Below are positions 34,163 to 41,948 of a stretch of DNA of 46,063 nucleotides, in pieces. The notes below the pieces were generated by a model. The model had not been told where the DNA came from, did no database searches, and saw only the letters and a list, made by a program, of their open reading frames with translations. The DNA comes from a virus, in the IMG/VR virus record IMGVR_UViG_3300034190_002072, positions 1-46,063 of that record; one strand, written 5' to 3'. Within the stretch, counting starts at the first letter, position 1; the number at the start of each line of letters is the position of its first letter. The position numbers and the translations under genes are program-made.

Positions 34163-34511
34163 GTATTTTAGCTATGAAGAGTTTGATTCACCTGATGAAC
34201 CAGGTAGTGGTAAGAATATGAGTGATGAGTTATTACACATGTTAGATGCTACGCGTAAGAAGTTTGGTAAGCCTATAAAGATTAACTCAGGCTATAGATC
34301 AGAAGCCCACAACAAACTTGTTGGTGGAACATCTGGATCTTCTCATCTAAAAGGTTTAGCGGTAGATATTGCTTGTAATAACTCTGTAGATAGATTTAAT
34401 CTATGTGAAGTGTTAAGGGAAATAGGTTTTAAAAGAATAGGTGTTGGTAAAACATTTATTCATATAGATATAGATAAAAATAAATCACAACACGTAATGT
34501 GGTTGTACTAA
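34155..34511 (+). CDS. Endolysin, peptidase M15 (D-Ala-D-Ala carboxypeptidase-like)
   Basis: 118 residues, a single catalytic domain. The zinc ligands are visible: H64 and D71 in SSHLKGLAVDIA (HxxxxxxD) and H103 in FIHIDID. SGYRSEAHNKLVGG (45-58) is the usual substrate-side segment. Such enzymes cut peptide cross-links of peptidoglycan at the end of infection. No signal peptide or cell-wall binding domain is present, so export depends on a holin, for which the gene at 1708 is a candidate. Confidence 0.85.
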   Translation: MLKYFSYEEFDSPDEPGSGKNMSDELLHMLDATRKKFGKPIKINSGYRSEAHNKLVGGTSGSSHLKGLAVDIACNNSVDRFNLCEVLREIGFKRIGVGKTFIHIDIDKNKSQHVMWLY

Positions 34512-34520
34512 AAATAAATT

Positions 34521-34601
34521 ATGAAAAAGATTATAGCAAAAATTAAACACGAGTGGAATTCATTATTGTATTTCCTAATGTTTAAAAATAAAAGTAAATA
34601 A
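34521..34601 (+). CDS. Tiny hydrophobic/basic peptide
   Basis: 26 residues: MKKIIAKIKHEWNS, then LLYFLMF and a Lys-rich end. It starts 9 bases after the endolysin stop, behind AAATAAATT, and ends 47 bases before the terminator stem. The short amphipathic then hydrophobic layout could be a membrane-active peptide. It may also be chance coding in the 3' end of the operon. Confidence 0.4.
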   Translation: MKKIIAKIKHEWNSLLYFLMFKNKSK

Positions 34602-34648
34602 CAGGTCAAACATAAAGGGCGTACCATACCCTAAGATCTGTAACCAAG

Positions 34649-34680
34649 AAAGGGGACCTCGTTTGAGATCCCCTTTTTTT
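34649..34680 (+). terminator. Terminator between convergent blocks
   Basis: AAAGGGGACCTC (34649-34660) pairs with GAGATCCCCTTT (34665-34676) over 12 bp with one C-A mismatch, GTTT loop, followed by a T-run through 34680. It ends the rightward late operon. On the other strand the stem is followed by TTTCTT, so it may also stop leftward transcripts. A weaker hairpin AGGG..CCCT lies just upstream near 34616-34632. Confidence 0.85.
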
Positions 34681-34682
34681 AA

Positions 34683-36404
34683 TTATCCATCACAAGCTAA
34701 ACAATCTTCGTTCATTGCTTGTTGAGCTATATCTCCTCGTAGTACAGACTCTGTTCTAGTATAGTATAAGGTTTTAATACCGTTTTTCCAGGCTTCAAAG
34801 TGAACCTTGTTAAGCCACTTAGGTGTAGCGATACTAGGAAAAGCTAGGTTCAAACTAACTGATTGATCTACATATTGCTGCCTTAGTCCGGCCTGGGTAA
34901 CGAGTTCCAGCTGATTGATCTCTTTAAATGTTTTAAAAACATCCTTGACAGGTATCTCATGGCCAATAGTAATATTATCCAACTCGTTGATACCCTGAAC
35001 ACTACCTCCGTCCACCAGTATTTTATTCCACGTCTCTTCATTGTTTAAATTATGTTTAGTTAATACTTTTACAAGCGTAGGATTCTTTCTAATGAATGTG
35101 CCTTTAGCGCTTTGCTCTGTGAATACATTAGCAGCCCAAGGCTCTATTCCAGGAGAAACATTGCCAGATAATTTAGAATTAGAAACAGTAGGGGCAACAG
35201 CACGGAGATGAGTGTTACGCATACCAGTTCCAACACACCATAGTGGTTCTCCATAAATTTCCGCAAGATCTCTAGATGCTCTTTCACTTTCAATTTTAAG
35301 TTGCGAAAATATTTTCCTAGTTTCAAACTGAGATAATAGGCCTTCGAAAGGAACGCCTTTCTCTTGGAGATACGTATGCCATCCGAGGACTCCCAAGCCC
35401 AATGCTCTCCCTTTTTGCGCAGATCGAACAGCGTTTTCAAACCCACGTAGTCCCTTGGCTCTTTGAATAAATTCCTCCATAACTCCATCAAGAAAGAACG
35501 TGGCGTCATATATAAGGTTAGTGTCCTTCCACTCTTCATATTTAGCTAGATTTAATGATGACAAGCAGCAAACAAAACTATGATTCTCATCTGTGTGTAA
35601 TGTTATCTCGCTGCATATATTAGTCATGTGAACTTTTAATCCATTATCTTTATATGCTTGTGGATTCGCTTTGTTAACGTTTCCTTTAAACATAATATAC
35701 GGCTCTCCAGTTGCTTTACGTTTTCTAAGTAGTTTACTCCATCTAGTCCTTGCATCTGCATCTCCTTGTTCAAGTTTACGCATAAACTTATCACCCACAA
35801 TTGCGCATTGATGTAGGTTAAGTGACTGTCTGTTGACATCCCCTTTAGGTTCTCTAATCTCAAGCCATTCTTCAAAATCGGCGTGATCAATGTTGATATT
35901 AACGCTAGCAGCTCCTCGTCTAACTGATCCTTGATTTGTGGCAAGTATTGTTGAGTCATATATTTTGCAAAAGGGTACGACTCCATCTGATGTTCCATTT
36001 CCTGTAATTCTAGCGCCGGCGGGTCTAATCATATTAATTCCAATGCCAACTCCACCGCCATGCTTAGCGAGTAACATCATCTCTAAATTCTTCTGTCCTA
36101 TATCTTGGATGCTATCAGCCACGTCAATCCCAAAACAACTAATAGGCAAACCCCGATCAGTACCTGTGTTAGATAGTACTGGGCTAGCGAGGCAAAGCCA
36201 ACCATTCCAGATGTATTCGAAAAACGTTTCGGCCATTTCCGGTTTATATAATCTACGAGCAACCGTTTTAGCAACCCGTAGGTAAGCTTCTCTCGGTGTT
36301 TCTCCGTCAAATAAATATCCCCCGGATATAGTCTTCTTGTATACGTCGTTATCACCCCACGCAGGGTAATCTTTGTTTTTTTCCCAGTCTTCATTCCAAC
36401 TCAT
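34683..36404 (-). CDS. nrdA: Ribonucleotide reductase class I, large subunit
   Basis: 573 residues, shorter than the usual 750 because the N-terminal ATP-cone is absent. It converts ribonucleoside to deoxyribonucleoside diphosphates with NrdB. Visible residues are C90 (SNTGTDRGLPISCFG, the redox-active cysteine region), N262-C264-E266 in TNICSEI (substrate radical triad), C279/C280 in FVCCLSSLNL (second redox cysteine), and the tail CLAC (C568, C571) that is re-reduced by glutaredoxin or thioredoxin. Lacking the cone it should escape dATP shut-off at the activity site. Its start overlaps the next upstream gene by 14 bases; the codons near the core are richer in GC than most genes here. Confidence 0.93.
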   Translation of the reverse strand: MSWNEDWEKNKDYPAWGDNDVYKKTISGGYLFDGETPREAYLRVAKTVARRLYKPEMAETFFEYIWNGWLCLASPVLSNTGTDRGLPISCFGIDVADSIQDIGQKNLEMMLLAKHGGGVGIGINMIRPAGARITGNGTSDGVVPFCKIYDSTILATNQGSVRRGAASVNINIDHADFEEWLEIREPKGDVNRQSLNLHQCAIVGDKFMRKLEQGDADARTRWSKLLRKRKATGEPYIMFKGNVNKANPQAYKDNGLKVHMTNICSEITLHTDENHSFVCCLSSLNLAKYEEWKDTNLIYDATFFLDGVMEEFIQRAKGLRGFENAVRSAQKGRALGLGVLGWHTYLQEKGVPFEGLLSQFETRKIFSQLKIESERASRDLAEIYGEPLWCVGTGMRNTHLRAVAPTVSNSKLSGNVSPGIEPWAANVFTEQSAKGTFIRKNPTLVKVLTKHNLNNEETWNKILVDGGSVQGINELDNITIGHEIPVKDVFKTFKEINQLELVTQAGLRQQYVDQSVSLNLAFPSIATPKWLNKVHFEAWKNGIKTLYYTRTESVLRGDIAQQAMNEDCLACDG

Positions 36405-36606
36405 TATCTAGTTTTTCTTTATCTTTTAATTGTTCTACTATTTTTTCCCATTCATCTTTACCAATATACATTTGAAAAGCAGTTAACGTTCCTTGAGCTA
36501 AACTTGCGTTAGCCTGTATCTCCGTTATCAACTGCTTGATTACATTGGTTAATGCTTGTACTTTGTTCTGCAAGACCTCTGTCTTACTTTGTTTCTGTCC
36601 TTTCAT
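36391..36606 (-). CDS. Small coiled-coil protein between nrdB and nrdA
   Basis: 71 residues, helical with a heptad-like stretch (QNKVQALTNVIKQLITEIQANASLAQGTL, residues about 13-41), then MYIGKDEWEKIVEQLKDKEKLDN. It lies inside the reductase operon, 16 bases after nrdB and overlapping nrdA by 14. No family recognised. A small accessory or adaptor to the reductase is possible but nothing in its sequence shows it. Confidence 0.6.
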   Translation of the reverse strand: MKGQKQSKTEVLQNKVQALTNVIKQLITEIQANASLAQGTLTAFQMYIGKDEWEKIVEQLKDKEKLDNELE

Positions 36607-36622
36607 ATTTTTGTTTTATTTT

Positions 36623-37591
36623 CTACCATATATCTTCAAAGTCCTCTCCTTCATTAGCTTTCGAGTAATCCGTCGAGCGAATAGCAAAGAAATCGGTATG
36701 AGTATGCCCCCCGGTAAGATGATAGAACCAATCAAGATTGCCTGCTGCTTCTTTGTCATACGCGAAATACGAACCCAAGTCAATGTAACCAAGTTCCACA
36801 AGTTTTTCATTTGTTCTTTTCTTTATAAAGTGTTTTAGATCGTTTGACTTTATACCCTCTATATCACCCATCTCAAACATTTTGTCAATATACTTGGTTT
36901 CGAGCTTTACCATTGTCTCTGCTGCATTGATTATATCTTCTCTACATAAATGTAATAGCTGATTGTTTTCATCACACATATCTCTAAACAGCTTACAACC
37001 CATTTTACTATGTAATGATTCATCTCTTACAGACCATTTCATTTGTTGACCTATGCCCTTAAGCAAGTTTCTTAATTGAAAAGAGTATAAAACAGCAAAA
37101 GCAGAATAAAGGCTAACGCCCTCAGCAAAGGCAGAAAATACAGCCAAGCTTTTACCGATACCAACAGCGTCGTGCCCATCATAAGCAACAAGATTGTCAA
37201 ACCTCGCTGACGTATTTGGTTCATGAAGAAATGCTTCATAGTCTTCTAGTTTTAATGTTTCGTTTAAATAACTATATGCTACAGCATGTACAGTTTCTTG
37301 AGACCCAAACATCATTGCCATTTGTTTGATCTCGTGTTTAGGAAACCAACCTACTACGTTTTGAGTCCAGTAATCTGATACTGCACATTCTGTTTGAGCA
37401 AAACCTAGTAGAATATTTCCTACTAGGTGTTTCTCTTTTTCATTAAGCTTCTCGTTCCAGTCTTTGATATCGCTTTGCATTGATATCTCAGTGTGCAGCC
37501 AAAAAGCCTGTGCTTGCTTTAGCCAACCCTCTGTATAATACTCAGGGTATTCAAATGGCTTATACGCTATGCGCTCATCAAACAAACCCAT
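36623..37591 (-). CDS. nrdB: Ribonucleotide reductase class I, small subunit
   Basis: 322 residues. The dinuclear metal site is readable: E68 (FAQTE), E99 and H102 (GSQETVH), E157 (FAEGVSL), E191 and H194 (RDESLH). The radical tyrosine Y106 lies four residues after H102, as in E. coli R2. The first ligand is Glu instead of the Asp found at E. coli position 84, with the same 31-residue spacing to the next. The C-terminal tail ends EGEDFEDIW, the segment that docks on NrdA. The region between H102 and E157 is about 31 residues shorter than in E. coli R2. The ATG overlaps the preceding stop (TAATG). Confidence 0.92.
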   Translation of the reverse strand: MGLFDERIAYKPFEYPEYYTEGWLKQAQAFWLHTEISMQSDIKDWNEKLNEKEKHLVGNILLGFAQTECAVSDYWTQNVVGWFPKHEIKQMAMMFGSQETVHAVAYSYLNETLKLEDYEAFLHEPNTSARFDNLVAYDGHDAVGIGKSLAVFSAFAEGVSLYSAFAVLYSFQLRNLLKGIGQQMKWSVRDESLHSKMGCKLFRDMCDENNQLLHLCREDIINAAETMVKLETKYIDKMFEMGDIEGIKSNDLKHFIKKRTNEKLVELGYIDLGSYFAYDKEAAGNLDWFYHLTGGHTHTDFFAIRSTDYSKANEGEDFEDIW

Positions 37592-37737
37592 TATTTATAA
37601 ACTTCTAATGCCAAGTCTATAAACGGTATGTATAGTACGTGAGTTGTTATTTCTTTTTCTTCATATGATCTAAAACCCAGTAACATACCTGGGTAAAAGC
37701 CTATAGATAGGCTCCAACTAGTTTCTTCTTTATCCAT
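37591..37737 (-). CDS. Small hypothetical protein before nrdB
   Basis: 48 residues, beginning MDKEETSWSLSIGFYPGMLLG with EEKEITTHVLYIPFIDLALEVYK following; a small beta/helix fold. The stop codon forms TAATG with the nrdB start. I recall short proteins with SIGxYPG and VLYxPxxD in phages, function unknown. It begins within the last codons of the 57-residue gene before it (8-base overlap). Confidence 0.6.
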   Translation of the reverse strand: MDKEETSWSLSIGFYPGMLLGFRSYEEKEITTHVLYIPFIDLALEVYK

Positions 37738-37903
37738 AACATTTTATATTATATTTATCTTGTAATTTTACTATGTCTTTAAATTTAATAACACCTCTGT
37801 TTTCAAAAGACCACTTAACAAACTTAGCTATCTGTCTTTCGGCGTACTTTTGTTTTGCCGTTATCTTCGAGAGTCTAGGATTAACCGTATTGTTTCGTCG
37901 CAT
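37730..37903 (-). CDS. Small protein overlapping the end of the resolvase gene
   Basis: 57 residues, starting at an ATG that lies inside the last codons of the endonuclease gene (43-base overlap), strongly basic: MRRNNTVNPRLSKITAK, QKYAERQIAKFVKWSFENRG, then VIKFKDIVKLQDKYNIKC. It fills the gap between two coupled genes exactly and ends in an 8-base overlap with the next. Probably a real gene, perhaps nucleic-acid binding, by charge only. Confidence 0.5.
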   Translation of the reverse strand: MRRNNTVNPRLSKITAKQKYAERQIAKFVKWSFENRGVIKFKDIVKLQDKYNIKCYG

Positions 37904-38313
37904 TCCTTTTGATTTTGTGGTTTATATAATTTAAAATCTCCTATCTTGTTTTCAGTTATTAATTTCTTAAACATCTTCCATCTAAGCGGGAATGATTCAT
38001 TGGCTCGGCCTTTTGTTTCTATAATAAAGCCTTTACCAACAAAGTCAGGGGTATATTTTATATTAAGTATTTTTTTATTACCTCTGTTTTTATATTCCCC
38101 TTTACCATTACCGCATCTTTCATATGACTCAAATGGAAAATCAAAAGCCTCTTGTAGTTCAAATGTTTCACCTTCGTACAATGCTTTGATCTTAGCTTTC
38201 TTTAACGCCATATACATATAACGCTCAAGACCAGATGCGAAGTTGATCCCATCATATGAGATCTTCTTCGACTGTACTGGACCCTTTTTTCTTTTATAAG
38301 ATTTCTTCTTCAT
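37861..38313 (-). CDS. Endonuclease I-like Holliday junction resolvase
   Basis: 150 residues with the PD-(D/E)XK signature: E30 (FASGLERYMY), D90 in YTPDF, and E99-T-K101 in FIIETKGR. Order and spacing match T7 gp3 endonuclease I, which cuts branched DNA and debris in phage replication. The N-terminus is very basic (KKKSYKRKKGP). It sits in the replication block between small MazG-like genes and nucleotide-reductase genes. A transposase TnsA-like or Vsr-like nuclease is the alternative; the fold call is strong, the exact substrate inferred. Confidence 0.7.
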   Translation of the reverse strand: MKKKSYKRKKGPVQSKKISYDGINFASGLERYMYMALKKAKIKALYEGETFELQEAFDFPFESYERCGNGKGEYKNRGNKKILNIKYTPDFVGKGFIIETKGRANESFPLRWKMFKKLITENKIGDFKLYKPQNQKECDETIRLILDSRR

Positions 38314-38560
38314 TTACTTGGATTTGATTTATCATTGCTTCTTCGATTTCATCTTGCAAGCAATGACGTGCTGATTCTAAATACAGTATTGCATCCATTA
38401 ATTCCTCTTGAACATCAATTATAAATCTTGATAAGTCTTTCTTTTGACCTTCAATCTCTTGCATCATCGTAGCTCCATATTTCTTTTGACCTATTAAACT
38501 ACGTTCGTCCATCTTCCTTAGTACATCTTGTACTATCTTATCTTGTGTTTTAATCTGCAT
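38294..38560 (-). CDS. Small MazG-like / phosphohydrolase-like helical protein
   Basis: 88 residues, all helical. RSLIGQKKYGATM, then KDLSRFIIDVQEELMDAILYLESARHCLQDE. The EELMDAILYLE run matches the metal-binding helix of the MazG-like all-alpha NTP pyrophosphohydrolase superfamily (EE, D). It is too short to hold a second metal helix of full-length MazG, so it may work as a dimer. It overlaps both neighbours (11 and 20 bases). Role inferred: removal of non-canonical or host nucleotides. Confidence 0.55.
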   Translation of the reverse strand: MQIKTQDKIVQDVLRKMDERSLIGQKKYGATMMQEIEGQKKDLSRFIIDVQEELMDAILYLESARHCLQDEIEEAMINQIQVNEEEIL

Positions 38561-39314
38561 CTTTCACGAATGTTCCGTTAATCATTTTACCTGTTCTCTT
38601 GTTTATAACGTTGTAAGCGCTATCAATACAAGACTCTATATCAAAGCCTTCTTGATGAGCTAGGTTGGTTAATACTACAACCATATCACCGATAGCATCG
38701 ATAATTTCAGGTCTATCTTTTTTCAACAAAGCTTTTGCAAGCTCACCGGCCTCTTCCATTAACTTAACATATTGCGTATGGGAATTACCTTTGTCATATA
38801 TACCTCTATCTTTAGCCCATTTACGTATTAGGTCAAATCTTTCTAGTTGTTTTGGATCATGCTTGGGGTTAAAGAAAGCTTCATAAAAAGCTTTGTTGTA
38901 TACATAACTTCTATTTTCATTATACATAGAAGGTTTAGCATTTTTAACTATCCAAAGCACGTTGTCTTTAGTTACTTTAAATTTATACCCTTGTGGGGTT
39001 TTCCATTCAAGCCCTATGTTGTCCATTAAATGTCCTTTTAATTTATTTATGGGTACTGGAAATGTTGAGGTTTGTTCTGTTGGGTTTATTTTCATATTTG
39101 GTTTAAATAAATTTTTATAAAGTGTTCTATCTTTCTTATAGCCATAAGACTGTTGAAGTTCTATTTCGCGATCTGAGATATAATCTATATCTTCTGACTG
39201 CTCAAGAACTTCGTACTCTCCCTCCTTATAGCCTTGTACAAGGGTAACTCTGTTATTAAGATCACATGTTACCCCTATCTTTTTACCTGGTATGTGGTAT
39301 AAATAATATATCAT
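38550..39314 (-). CDS. GIY-YIG-like plus MazG-like fusion protein
   Basis: 254 residues from the ATG at 39314, which lies 1 base after the thymidylate-synthase stop; an upstream frame extension overlaps that gene and was not used. N-terminal 1-70: YYLYHIPGKKIGVTCDLNNRVTLV, then SDREIELQQSYGYKKD, resembling a GIY-YIG nuclease core (YLY, KIG, DLxxR, E). C-terminal about 165-245: KLMEEAGELAKALL (E187, E188, E191) and IIDAIGDMVVVL (D206, D210), a MazG-like NTP pyrophosphohydrolase metal site. Middle part (95-160) unassigned. A nuclease-pyrophosphohydrolase fusion is unusual. The GIY-YIG half is weaker. Confidence 0.6.
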   Translation of the reverse strand: MIYYLYHIPGKKIGVTCDLNNRVTLVQGYKEGEYEVLEQSEDIDYISDREIELQQSYGYKKDRTLYKNLFKPNMKINPTEQTSTFPVPINKLKGHLMDNIGLEWKTPQGYKFKVTKDNVLWIVKNAKPSMYNENRSYVYNKAFYEAFFNPKHDPKQLERFDLIRKWAKDRGIYDKGNSHTQYVKLMEEAGELAKALLKKDRPEIIDAIGDMVVVLTNLAHQEGFDIESCIDSAYNVINKRTGKMINGTFVKDAD

Positions 39315-39315
39315 T

Positions 39316-39957
39316 TTAAAGTTTGTTATTATACAAGTGCATATTGTGTGCGTGGTGGTAATACCAACCTGTTTCAATAGACAGCATATCTGCTACCATC
39401 TCTTGTAATGATGCAAATTGGTATTGATCATTACAGAAACCGTACCAGATGTCATTAGAACGCATATAGACAGACATACAAAGCCTATTGTTTATAATAC
39501 TAAACTGTACCGCATAAGTACATGGCGTATCTTTTTCATACTTATAATGTTCTTTTGCATCATATATACTTATAGCCGCATGTCTTGTATCTGGATTTTC
39601 TCTTAGCTTGTTGACCACGTAACCTAGTTGATCACTCCTTTGCCATTGATAACCATAGTTTGAATTAACTTCTCCTCTGTTATCAGCCATACGGTTCCAT
39701 ATAGGTGGTACTCTACCGTATAGTTCAGATAATTTATCAACACTAGGATCACCAGATAGATACCAATACCATTCTGCTGACGCATAGTTCTTGCTCCAGT
39801 TTCTTTCTAAATTTGTTATATACTTATCCGAAGGATTGTCTATATAAAACCCACAATTAAATATAGCTTTTGTATCACCAAAATCTATACCATGTTGTAG
39901 TATTTCATCAAGCACAGCCTCATAAGCTTCATTTGCGTTTTTATATCTTTTTGTCAT
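39316..39957 (-). CDS. Thymidylate synthase homologue, possibly dCMP-specific
   Basis: 213 residues. The catalytic cysteine C146 (DTPCTYA), R166, D169, G173 and H207/Y209 fall at the same numbers as in E. coli ThyA, and E62 (SAEWYWYLSGD) matches its active-site glutamate region. Position 177 is Asp where thymidylate synthases have Asn; in T4 dCMP hydroxymethylase the same place is Asp, and it decides dCMP against dUMP. The chain stops right after Y209 and lacks about 50 residues that close on the folate in ThyA. So it may be a dCMP (hydroxy)methylase or a methylase with altered folate use. Overlaps the next gene by 17 bases. Confidence 0.75.
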   Translation of the reverse strand: MTKRYKNANEAYEAVLDEILQHGIDFGDTKAIFNCGFYIDNPSDKYITNLERNWSKNYASAEWYWYLSGDPSVDKLSELYGRVPPIWNRMADNRGEVNSNYGYQWQRSDQLGYVVNKLRENPDTRHAAISIYDAKEHYKYEKDTPCTYAVQFSIINNRLCMSVYMRSNDIWYGFCNDQYQFASLQEMVADMLSIETGWYYHHAHNMHLYNNKL

Positions 39958-40204
39958 TGTTTTTATTTCTTTTATTATAATAGTATTTGCAGTATTCGAA
40001 TATCTTTACCCATATCTCTGTCTTACCGTAAGCCTCTGGATCTCTGTAAGTATTACCATTGTTCGTTATGTCTACATACCATTTTATGTATGACTTAGCG
40101 TATGGTGCGATATAAATATTATTATTAATACACCAATGATATGCGTTCCAGTCTTCTACTTCATAGCCTGGATTACCCATATCTATTTTAGCCTTTTTAC
40201 CCAT
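39941..40204 (-). CDS. Hypothetical protein between primase-helicase and thymidylate-synthase genes
   Basis: 87 residues from the ATG at 40204, which overlaps the helicase stop as TAATG; an alternative ATG three codons earlier lies inside the helicase gene. Aromatic-rich: EVEDWNAYHWCINNNIYIAPYAKSYIKWY, then KTEIWVKIFEYCKYYYNKRNKN. I do not recognise a family. Translation coupled to its neighbours suggests a role in replication or nucleotide supply. Confidence 0.55.
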   Translation of the reverse strand: MGKKAKIDMGNPGYEVEDWNAYHWCINNNIYIAPYAKSYIKWYVDITNNGNTYRDPEAYGKTEIWVKIFEYCKYYYNKRNKNNDKKI

Positions 40205-41931
40205 TATTCCCAAGGCATTTTATCGTCGCCGATATTCACTTGTTCATGTGGTATAAAGCAACCTGACTTTGGTTCCCATTTGAAATGGGCTTCAGCTTGG
40301 TTTTCACCAAGGTTTTGAAACTTAACCTTTAAAACTTTAGCTTTAACTGTTTTAGCTTCATAGTCTCTGTGTACTAATAATCCGTGGTAACTGGCATCAT
40401 ACCACTCACCACCACCTTTAATACTATACATAGTAGGTTCTTCGATTTTTCCATCTTTATCTTTATACATCTTAGTAGGGTGAGCTACAATAAATACTAG
40501 TACATCGTACTTTTTAGCAAAAATTTCTATTTTACTTAAGTACTCCATTGTATACCTATTAACGTCTTCTGTTTTACAGTCGACATCTCTAACCTTATTA
40601 AAAGGATCAATCACTAAACACTTTATACCTTTACGCTTAACAAGTTCAGCACCTTTTCTTAATACTGATTCTAACGTATAGCGTTCCATATCAATATGGA
40701 AGTAATTAGTATTACAATGATCTGCTATTTGATTCCATTTATCACCGTTAATATCTTCTTTAGTTGGCATACCTTGCCAAGTTTTACGCATCAACTTATG
40801 AGCGTGTAGATATGTTGGTACATTTTCCGGAGATGCGAAAGCTGTTTTCCAGCCATAGTTAGCATTGTAGCCGATAACCATTTGATCCACGAAATCCGAC
40901 TTACCTGAAGACGGTATCCCAGTGACAGTAATAAACTGACCAGTATACGTCGAAAAGATATCATCAAAGTTTTGTAGACCAATTTGAAACCCAGGTTTAA
41001 AGCCATTACGAACAAAGTCCGTGACTTCATCTTCGATATCCCTGAACGTTGTAACATTCTCCAGCGGTACTGGCTTTGATCTTGATATACGCTCTGATAG
41101 CTTTTCTGTTCCATATTTTAATAAATATTCATTAGCATCTTTACAGTCATCAAACGTAGCTATAAAGCATACTTCTGATCCTAATCTACGAATAAGTTCA
41201 GCTTGTAATGCTTGACCTGCTTCGTCTGAATCTACTGCTAAAATAACTCTGTCTTTGTCTTCAAAATAATCTATACAATTATCTAAATAGTCTAAATTGT
41301 TGGTATTAAGTGTTGCTCCATTTGGAACCGATATAGCGTTAGGTATACCTGCTTCGTGTAAAGCTAACACATCCATCTCTCCTTCAGTTATGACACAGTA
41401 CTCATAACCTACTACACTGTTTATATTGTAGAATACTTTTTCAGCACCCTTATATAATTTAAAGTTCTTTCTTCCATCACGATACTTAACATTTATAAGT
41501 TGATCGCCCATGAAATAATTGAACTTTATGACATTCTCGGTTTTACCGGTCTGAGGCATATATTCAGGACCCTCACCAACCTTAAGATCAGTGAGAGTTG
41601 CCTGAGATATACCACGAGTTTCAAACCACTTCAATACTTTATCATTTAAGCCAAAGCTTTTACCCGGATACTCAGTATCTGGTTGCGTAGGTCTAACGTA
41701 ATCTCTTTCGCTAGCTCCTTTGCGTTGATAAGTATGTAACTGAAATGATGTGTTACAATTATGACAAGTACCGAGACCCCGTTCCCAATCATAAGACGCA
41801 CATTTAGCCTTTTGATTCTTGGGTTTCCTGTTGTGAGAACAAATAGGGCATACACCCTGTTTTTTGCCCTCTTCAAGTTTATGTTGATTGAACTCGTCAA
41901 TCAAAAATCCATTGATCTCTATCTCTTGCAT
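40204..41931 (-). CDS. Primase-helicase (T7 gp4-like)
   Basis: 575 residues. Zinc-binding domain with C28, C31 and C56, C59 (CPIC...CHNC) for template recognition; TOPRIM primase core with E183 (ITEGEMD) and D234/D236 (AVDSDEAG); linker about 290-310; RecA-type helicase with Walker A GIPSSGKS at 338-345, Walker B CLVIDP (D442) and FIVAHP. It should unwind DNA ahead of a polymerase and prime the lagging strand. No DNA polymerase gene is seen in this window. It is preceded by three copies of AATTAA before the ATG and ends in a TAATG overlap. Confidence 0.92.
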   Translation of the reverse strand: MQEIEINGFLIDEFNQHKLEEGKKQGVCPICSHNRKPKNQKAKCASYDWERGLGTCHNCNTSFQLHTYQRKGASERDYVRPTQPDTEYPGKSFGLNDKVLKWFETRGISQATLTDLKVGEGPEYMPQTGKTENVIKFNYFMGDQLINVKYRDGRKNFKLYKGAEKVFYNINSVVGYEYCVITEGEMDVLALHEAGIPNAISVPNGATLNTNNLDYLDNCIDYFEDKDRVILAVDSDEAGQALQAELIRRLGSEVCFIATFDDCKDANEYLLKYGTEKLSERISRSKPVPLENVTTFRDIEDEVTDFVRNGFKPGFQIGLQNFDDIFSTYTGQFITVTGIPSSGKSDFVDQMVIGYNANYGWKTAFASPENVPTYLHAHKLMRKTWQGMPTKEDINGDKWNQIADHCNTNYFHIDMERYTLESVLRKGAELVKRKGIKCLVIDPFNKVRDVDCKTEDVNRYTMEYLSKIEIFAKKYDVLVFIVAHPTKMYKDKDGKIEEPTMYSIKGGGEWYDASYHGLLVHRDYEAKTVKAKVLKVKFQNLGENQAEAHFKWEPKSGCFIPHEQVNIGDDKMPWE

Positions 41932-41948
41932 TTAATTTAATTTAATTA

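Noticed and set aside
35144-36394. Open frames in other frames of nrdA on the same and opposite strand
   Set aside because: They lie wholly within a gene with clear catalytic motifs, and show low-complexity translations.
39315-39377. Longer start for the GIY-YIG/MazG gene (at 39377)
   Set aside because: The extra 21 residues overlap the end of the thymidylate-synthase homologue and do not match the domain; the ATG at 39314 follows its stop by one base.
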